This document shows, in pieces, positions 6,261-10,769 of a DNA stretch of 10,769 nt. The notes below the pieces were generated by a model. That model was not told the origin of the DNA. It made no database searches and saw nothing but the letters and a program-made list of their open reading frames with translations. The translations under genes were made by a program, and so were the position numbers. How positions within the stretch are numbered: position 1 is the first letter of the stretch; every line of letters begins with the position of its first letter. Source of the stretch: an uncultured Bacteroidota bacterium (GTDB taxonomy: Bacteria; Bacteroidota; Bacteroidia; UKL13-3); NCBI GenBank assembly GCA_903898215.1, contig CAIUEQ010000358.1, positions 1 through 10,769 of the forward strand, written 5' to 3'.

Positions 6261-6295
6261 AAAGTTGGCTTGAAATTAATATTCAAACCAACTTT
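6261..6295 (-). terminator. Probable terminator of the 6345-7457 gene
   Basis: An inverted repeat pairs 6261-6274 with 6282-6295: 13 pairs and one C-A mismatch around a 7-nt loop. On the minus strand it is followed by a T-rich run (TTTTCTTTTT). It begins 50 nt after the stop of the minus-strand gene and lies 129 bp before the clpB start. It should separate the two transcripts. Confidence 0.7.
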
Positions 6296-6344
6296 ATTTT
6301 AAATCTTTAGTCAAAAAGTCTACATACCTTAATTAAGGGAAATA

Positions 6345-7457
6345 TTATTTCTTCGAATTATAGCCAATAGATATACCAATTCTAAAACCATCTCTAGTTG
6401 GAATTGTGATATAAGCATTTAATGGGATATTCATTTTTCCTGATTTTAAAGTTTTTCCAATTGCCAAGACCAATGCAGAATTAAATTGAGTTGTTCCTCT
6501 GCTATCTAATTGTTTTACAGTTTTTACATTTGAAAGGCCATTTGCATTCAATTGATCTTGGGTATATGTGTTAACTCCAATTTTTGCTACGTTAGCATAA
6601 GAGCTTAAACCTATTGAAGGTCCTATTGCTACTTCCCATCCATTTTTATTATTTCTGAAACCATTTAAAAAAGTCATACTCGGAATAATCATTTGTTGAT
6701 CTATTCCTGTTAACATTGGAATAAATTCAAACAGCGCTTGATAGTTCCCTTCGTTCAAATATTGTTTTTCAAACTGGTAGCCAAATTGGAACATGGCGGG
6801 ATAAGCTTCGTATCCTCCGTTATCTTTTGATTTGCTTAATGTTGAGGCATCATTACCAAAAATAAATGCGTACCCAAATCTTGGTCCTTGAAGATTTAAC
6901 TTTGCCTTATCCGGGTTGTTAACGGTGTTTTCATAATTGAATTTTTGTGTAAGTCTGATCAATTGAGTTTCATTATTTGGTCGTCCAAACATTTTGCGAA
7001 CAGTGATTGCTGTCATCTCTTGTATTTCTAATGGAAGATTTAAAAATTCCATGACAGTAGTTTTTTCTATTGAACCTTTTTGAACATTGATTAATCTGAA
7101 AGTGATTACAATGGTTTGTGCATATATTTCTGCGCTTCCTGTAAACATGTAATCTGTTTTGACAGTATTTCCAACTTCAAGCAGGCACATTTTTCCGTAG
7201 CAGTTTGTAATATTGAGTTTATTCTTTTCAATAATGTAAGCTACGTCATAGCGGTCGGTTACATCAAATGTGTCAAGCTTTTCAAGCTCAATACGGGTGA
7301 TGTTTCCCATTTGCTGAGGGTCGAGTTGAATACCTTTTGTATCGATATTCAGAACTGTGATAGATACTTTTTTGTTTTGAGCATTTGCTGTGAAGGCAAA
7401 AAATAATAGTAATGATAAAATGCTACCAATACTTAGATTTTTTTTAATTGTTTTCAT
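6345..7457 (-). CDS. Secreted envelope protein: CsgG/TolB-N-like domain plus barrel-like C-terminus
   Basis: This is a 370-residue protein. The signal peptide spans residues 1-26 (KK, hydrophobic core, ANA before QN), without a lipobox cysteine, so it is exported to the periplasm or outer membrane. Residues 29-160 start VSITVLNIDTKG and go on through a LEKLDTFDVTDR segment. They include a cysteine pair (Cys86 and Cys91 in NCYGKMC), then VGNTVKTDYMFTGSAE and a strand IVITFRLINVQKG. This pattern resembles the alpha/beta fold shared by CsgG-like and TolB N-terminal-like proteins; it is recognition from memory. Residues 190-367 are alternating aromatic/hydrophobic strands rich in Gly (FGYAFIFG, FQFGYQFE, WEVAIGPSIGLSS, IGISIGYN), typical of a small outer-membrane beta barrel. 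The gene is transcribed alone, divergent from a BetR-like regulator 216 bp away. No enzyme motif is seen. Function is unknown. Confidence 0.75.
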   Translation of the reverse strand: MKTIKKNLSIGSILSLLLFFAFTANAQNKKVSITVLNIDTKGIQLDPQQMGNITRIELEKLDTFDVTDRYDVAYIIEKNKLNITNCYGKMCLLEVGNTVKTDYMFTGSAEIYAQTIVITFRLINVQKGSIEKTTVMEFLNLPLEIQEMTAITVRKMFGRPNNETQLIRLTQKFNYENTVNNPDKAKLNLQGPRFGYAFIFGNDASTLSKSKDNGGYEAYPAMFQFGYQFEKQYLNEGNYQALFEFIPMLTGIDQQMIIPSMTFLNGFRNNKNGWEVAIGPSIGLSSYANVAKIGVNTYTQDQLNANGLSNVKTVKQLDSRGTTQFNSALVLAIGKTLKSGKMNIPLNAYITIPTRDGFRIGISIGYNSKK

Positions 7458-7480
7458 GATTTTGAGTTTTAATTATGGCA

Positions 7481-7488
7481 CAAACTTA
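7481..7488 (-). promoter_or_regulatory. -7 element TAAGTTTG of the 6345-7457 gene
   Basis: Read on the minus strand, TAAGTTTG matches TAnnTTTG exactly and lies 23 nt before the ATG at 7457. The inferred leader is about 18 nt. No TTG lies at the ideal -33 spacing; the nearest TTGACA is 30 nt upstream of the box, which is too far. Confidence 0.5.
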
Positions 7489-7585
7489 AGGTCGTAAATT
7501 CACCTGTTAAAACGGTTCTGTCAAGATGCTTTGAAAGGTTTTGTATTTAAAACAAATGGGTGGTATTAGGAAATATTTATTACCT

Positions 7586-7607
7586 GATTTTGCATTTTTT
7601 GCAAATC
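7586..7607. promoter_or_regulatory. Inverted repeat in the divergent intergenic region, candidate operator
   Basis: GATTTTGCA (7586-7594) and TGCAAATC (7600-7607) are inverted copies apart from one extra T, with a five-T spacer. It lies in the 216-bp gap between two divergent genes and is the only clear symmetric element there. It could be the binding site of the regulator starting at 7674. There is no direct evidence beyond position. Confidence 0.35.
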
Positions 7608-7673
7608 ATATTCAGAGATTATTATAAATTGCCAAAGATGAATAACTAATTAAATGTTTTTCAGCGAATAAAA

Positions 7674-8672
7674 ATGGAAATAAAAGCAAAAATTATTCAG
7701 GAAGCTTTCTTTAACAGTGTTAAAACTGCAGTGCCTTTAAATATTTCTTTGGTTGATGAATTGGCCGATTTGTTAAGTGTAAGTAATGATAGTGCTTATC
7801 GAAGGTTACGTTGTGAAACACCTTTAAATATTGATGAGATAGCTAAAATCTGTATGCATTTTAAAGTGCCATTCGAAACAGATATTCAGCAAGATTCCGA
7901 AACAGTTTCTTTCAATTTTTTTAAATTGTATGGCAAAAATGAGAATTTCAAAAAATGGATAGAAACATTATTATCAAATGTAAAAAGAGTTGAATCAGTA
8001 AAAGATAGCAACATACTTTATGCAGCTGATGATGTTCCTGTTTGGCATCATTTCATAAACGAAGAGTTTGCCTGTTTCAAAATTTTTTATTGGCTGAAAT
8101 GCATTTTAAATCAACCTGAATTTGCTGATAAGAATTTTGATATGGAGTTGATTGATAAAAGTCTTATCAAAGATGCAAAAGATCTTTTGTCGGAATACAA
8201 TAAAACCAATTCTACCGAAATATGGACGGAGGACACTTTAAACAGCACTCTTAAACAAATAGAATTTTTTTGGGAATCAGGATTTTTTAAAGACAGAGAA
8301 CAGGCTTTAAGAATGTGTGATCATATTGAGAAGGTTGTTTCAATATTGAAAATAAAAGCAGAGAGAAATTCTAAGCTTATTGATAAAGGGGAAGCGGGAA
8401 CCGAGAATTTTAAATTTTACAGAAGTGAAGTAATGATTGGAAGTAACAGCATATTGGTAACACTTGGAAATAATAAAGTTGCATTTGTTTCTAATAATAC
8501 TTTTAATTTTATGACCACTTCCAATATTGAATTCGTGAGTGAAAATGAAGAGTGGTTAAAAAATCTTATTAAAAAATCAATACTCATTAGCGGAGTTTCA
8601 GAAAAACAAAGAAATCAGTTTTTTAAGTTGTTAAAAGATAAGATTGATCATCTAAGAAATAGGATCAATTAA
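7674..8672 (+). CDS. BetR-like helix-turn-helix regulator, Bacteroidota-specific type
   Basis: This is a 332-residue protein. Residues 22-70 are a helix-turn-helix of BetR type, SLVDELADLLSVSNDSAYRR followed by an ETPLNIDEIAKIC helix. The rest is a long mainly helical region. It includes ILYAADDVPVWHHF and EEFACFKIFYWLKCIL (about 114-145), a combination I recognise from a family of Bacteroidota regulators with a conserved YAAkDvPiF--F and FK-F-W-K pattern. The C-terminal 80 residues are mixed strand and helix with no known ligand motif. There is no membrane segment, so it is cytoplasmic. The target is not known. It is divergent from the envelope protein gene (6345-7457) and could regulate it. 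The start is the ATG at 7674; no Shine-Dalgarno or clear -7 box is visible. Confidence 0.8.
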   Translation: MEIKAKIIQEAFFNSVKTAVPLNISLVDELADLLSVSNDSAYRRLRCETPLNIDEIAKICMHFKVPFETDIQQDSETVSFNFFKLYGKNENFKKWIETLLSNVKRVESVKDSNILYAADDVPVWHHFINEEFACFKIFYWLKCILNQPEFADKNFDMELIDKSLIKDAKDLLSEYNKTNSTEIWTEDTLNSTLKQIEFFWESGFFKDREQALRMCDHIEKVVSILKIKAERNSKLIDKGEAGTENFKFYRSEVMIGSNSILVTLGNNKVAFVSNNTFNFMTTSNIEFVSENEEWLKNLIKKSILISGVSEKQRNQFFKLLKDKIDHLRNRIN

Positions 8673-8691
8673 GCATTTTCAGTTAAAAAAT

Positions 8692-8699
8692 TATATTCG
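8692..8699 (+). promoter_or_regulatory. Possible -7 element of the aminotransferase gene (TATATTCG)
   Basis: TATATTCG matches TAnnTTTG except at one base. It lies 28 nt before the ATG at 8728, in the 55-bp gap after the regulator gene, so the aminotransferase probably has its own promoter. No -33 TTG is visible. Confidence 0.4.
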
Positions 8700-8727
8700 C
8701 CCTACTTTTTACGCAAATAATTCATAG

Positions 8728-9918
8728 ATGAAATTAGCTGAACGATTAAATTGTATCGTTGAATCGAAAACATTAAAAATGTCAAAACTAAGCAGAGAGC
8801 TTAGTGCAAAAGGTTTTGATGTAATAAACTTAAGTCTCGGTGAACCGGATTTTAACACACCCGAACATATAAAGGAGGCTGCTAAAAAAGCCCTTGACGA
8901 TAATTTTACTGTTTATACTCCAGTGCCTGGTTACTTAGATTTAAGAGAAGCAATCTCCAATAAATTCAAAAGAGAAAATAATTTGGAGTACGCCTCAAAT
9001 CAAATTGTGGTTTCAACAGGAGCAAAGCAATCTATCATAAATGCAATGCTTGCTATTTTAAATCCCGGAGACGAAGTGATTGTTCCCACACCTTATTGGG
9101 TAAGTTATTCGGAGATGATCAAACTTGCTGAAGGGAAACCTGTTTTTGTAAATGCAAAAGTGGATGCTGATTATAAAGTTACAGCTGCTCAAATTGAAAA
9201 TGCAATCACATCAAAAACAAAACTGATTATTTTTTCTTCTCCTTGTAATCCTACAGGATCAGTTTTTTCGAAAGATGAATTATATGCCATTGCAAAAGTT
9301 TTAGAAAAACATGCTGATATTTATATCATCTCGGATGAGATTTATGAGCATATCAATTTTGTAGGTAAACATGAAAGTATTGCTCAATTTGAATTTATTA
9401 AAGATAGAGTGATCACTGTAAATGGTATGTCAAAAGCTTTTGCTATGACAGGTTGGAGAATTGGTTATATCGGTGCTTCAAAAGAAATTGCTGAAGCATG
9501 TGAAAAATTACAAGGACAATTTACATCCGGTACAAATTCTATTGCACAACGCGCTGCCCTTTGTGCGTTAACAAGTGATATGACGCCAACTTATGAAATG
9601 GCAAAAGCATTTAAACGCAGAAGAGATCTAGTTTTAGATTTGATGAAAGATATTCCCGGATTTAAAACCAATTTACCGGGTGGAGCATTTTATGTTTTTC
9701 CTGATGTGAGTTTTTATTTTGGAAAAACTTTTGGAACAAACACAATAAATTCTTCAGAAGATTTGTGCATGTATTTACTTAACTCAGCTTTTGTTGCATT
9801 AGTTGCAGGTGATGCTTTTGGTGCTCCTGAATGTATTAGGTTTAGTTATGCTACCAGCGATGATAAACTAGTTGAAGCACTAAAAAGAATAAAAGAGGCA
9901 TTGTCAAAATTGAAATAA
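8728..9918 (+). CDS. PLP-dependent class I aminotransferase (aspartate aminotransferase type)
   Basis: This is a complete 396-residue fold-type I aminotransferase of normal length. It transfers an amino group between an amino acid and a 2-oxo acid in the cytoplasm. The N-terminal motif LGEPDFNTP (37-45) and YTPVPGYLDLREAI (63-76) are typical of the Igamma/Ibeta aspartate aminotransferase group. PLP-binding residues are visible: Asn174 in SPCNPTG, Asp203 and Tyr206 in SDEIYEH, and the Schiff-base Lys236 in MSKAFAMTGWR. Arg371 in CIRFSYA binds the substrate alpha-carboxylate. Aspartate is the most likely substrate, but related enzymes use alanine, tyrosine or other amino acids, so I leave the symbol blank. 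The kinase gene follows 41 bp later on the same strand, with a palindrome between them. Confidence 0.94.
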   Translation: MKLAERLNCIVESKTLKMSKLSRELSAKGFDVINLSLGEPDFNTPEHIKEAAKKALDDNFTVYTPVPGYLDLREAISNKFKRENNLEYASNQIVVSTGAKQSIINAMLAILNPGDEVIVPTPYWVSYSEMIKLAEGKPVFVNAKVDADYKVTAAQIENAITSKTKLIIFSSPCNPTGSVFSKDELYAIAKVLEKHADIYIISDEIYEHINFVGKHESIAQFEFIKDRVITVNGMSKAFAMTGWRIGYIGASKEIAEACEKLQGQFTSGTNSIAQRAALCALTSDMTPTYEMAKAFKRRRDLVLDLMKDIPGFKTNLPGGAFYVFPDVSFYFGKTFGTNTINSSEDLCMYLLNSAFVALVAGDAFGAPECIRFSYATSDDKLVEALKRIKEALSKLK

Positions 9919-9925
9919 TATTCTT

Positions 9926-9949
9926 AGAGACGTTGCATGCAACGTCTCT
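9926..9949. repeat. Perfect 24-bp palindrome between the aminotransferase and kinase genes
   Basis: AGAGACGTTGCA (9926-9937) is followed directly by its exact reverse complement (9938-9949), with no spacer. It lies between the stop at 9918 and the ATG at 9960. There is no T run after it on either strand, so it is not a standard rho-independent terminator. I recall similar GACGTTGCATGCAACGTC cores as dispersed repeats in Bacteroidota, but cannot check this here. Confidence 0.85.
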
Positions 9950-9959
9950 TCAAAAAAAG

Positions 9960-10769
9960 ATGAAAAATATAGTAGAAAAATTTAGTGGTATAAAAGTACT
10001 TGTGGTAGGCGATATCATGATTGACGCTTACCTGTTTGGTAAAGTTGATCGTATTTCTCCTGAAGCTCCGGTGCCGGTTGTGGCTGTCAATAAAAAAGAA
10101 AACCGTTTAGGCGGTGCAGCAAATGTTGCGCTTAATTTAGTTTCACTTGGAGCAAAGCCAATTTTATGTTCAGTAATTGGTGACGATAAAGATGGGCATG
10201 AAATGATTGCTCTTCTTGATCAAAGTAATATTGGCACAAATGGAATTGTTAAATCCTCTGAAAGAATCACAACTGTAAAAACTCGTGTGATTGCACAGAA
10301 TCATCAAATGCTTAGAATTGACAGCGAGATCACGAAACAGTTAAGTGATTCTGATTCTGATAACTTGGTAAAGAAAGTTTCTGAATTATTGAAAGATGCA
10401 GATGTTTTGGTGTTTGAAGATTACGACAAAGGTGTACTTAGCGAAAATAATATTCAACAAATTATTTCAAAAGCAACCGAACTAAATGTTCCAGTTGCTG
10501 TTGATCCCAAAAAGAAAAATTTCCTTTTCTACAAAGGAGCAACTTTGTTTAAACCGAATTTAAAAGAATTAAGAGAAGGGTTTAATCATCATATCGATAT
10601 TGATGATAAAATTTCTTTTGAAGCTATCATCAAAAAGTTGATGAATGAAATGAGTTTAAAAAACTTATTTGTTACAATGAGTGAGCATGGTGTAATGATA
10701 ACTGATGGAAATAGGTTTGAATATGTACCTGCTCATATACGCAAGATTGCTGATGTGAGCGGTGCCGGA
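9960..10769 (+). CDS. hldA: D-glycero-beta-D-manno-heptose-7-phosphate kinase (RfaE1/HldA type), 3' partial
   Basis: The gene runs off the end of the window; 270 residues are visible. It is a PfkB-family sugar kinase that makes heptose-1,7-bisphosphate in ADP-heptose synthesis, for the LPS core. The N-terminus MKNIVEKFSGIKVLVVGDIM is followed by DAYLFGKVDRISPEAPVPVV, a signature of RfaE domain I. GGAANVALNL (51-60) is the sugar-binding motif. DYDKG is at 154-158 and VDPKKKNFLFYKGATLFKPN at 181-200. The visible end is DVSGAG (265-270), the anion-hole motif whose next residue should be the catalytic Asp. A second cytidylyltransferase domain (HldE) cannot be excluded because the 3' end is missing. 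The start is the ATG at 9960, 10 nt after the palindrome, with an A-rich leader. Confidence 0.92.
   Translation, partial: MKNIVEKFSGIKVLVVGDIMIDAYLFGKVDRISPEAPVPVVAVNKKENRLGGAANVALNLVSLGAKPILCSVIGDDKDGHEMIALLDQSNIGTNGIVKSSERITTVKTRVIAQNHQMLRIDSEITKQLSDSDSDNLVKKVSELLKDADVLVFEDYDKGVLSENNIQQIISKATELNVPVAVDPKKKNFLFYKGATLFKPNLKELREGFNHHIDIDDKISFEAIIKKLMNEMSLKNLFVTMSEHGVMITDGNRFEYVPAHIRKIADVSGAG

Noticed and set aside
6133..6344. CIRCE/HrcA heat-shock operator upstream of clpB
   Set aside because: No TTAGCACTC/GAGTGCTAA inverted repeat is present in the gap.
7116..7406. Plus-strand open frame of 96 codons inside the envelope protein gene, cysteine-rich
   Set aside because: It is antisense to a gene with a clear signal peptide and promoter. 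The cysteines follow from the opposite-strand codons.
9926..9949. The 24-bp palindrome as a rho-independent terminator
   Set aside because: It is followed by TCAAAAAAA on the plus strand and by AAGAATA on the minus strand, so there is no U tract.

Overview
The window looks like a piece of a Bacteroidota (Bacteroidetes) chromosome. It is AT-rich, start codons lack Shine-Dalgarno sequences, and several genes have the phylum's sigma -7 element TAnnTTTG close upstream. The gene families fit too: a TPR sensor-like membrane protein, a PKD-repeat lipoprotein with a relaxed lipobox, a BetR-like HTH regulator with a large C-terminal domain, and ClpB. I cannot place it below phylum from the sequence alone.

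Layout. Bases 2-568 hold the C-terminal part of a TPR/coiled-coil/membrane protein that begins outside the window. sucD (succinyl-CoA synthetase alpha) follows at 655-1539 and ends in a strong hairpin terminator. A short accessory-looking block, 1599-3481, lies between two almost identical hairpins. On the minus strand it holds a small XRE regulator, an antitoxin-like 63-aa protein and an 83-aa coiled-coil/membrane protein. On the plus strand it holds a lipoprotein with two PKD domains and a C2-like C-terminus. Next come clpB on the minus strand (3535-6132) and, also on the minus strand, a secreted protein with a CsgG/TolB-N-like front and a barrel-like back (6345-7457). Divergent from that is a BetR-like HTH regulator (7674-8672). 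A class I aminotransferase (8728-9918) and the start of a heptose-7-phosphate kinase gene (from 9960, running off the end) complete the window.

How the genes fit together. sucD, the aminotransferase and clpB are housekeeping genes for the TCA cycle, amino-acid metabolism and protein disaggregation. The kinase gene points to ADP-heptose/LPS core synthesis and hence an outer membrane. The less ordinary parts are the 1599-3481 block, with its repeated hairpins, small regulators and shared upstream sequence elements; the divergent pair of envelope protein and HTH regulator at 6345-8672; and a perfect 24-bp palindrome between the aminotransferase and the kinase gene. I see no RNA genes, CRISPR array, transposase or replication origin. 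No single novel system is proven, but the small-gene block is the best candidate for something undescribed.
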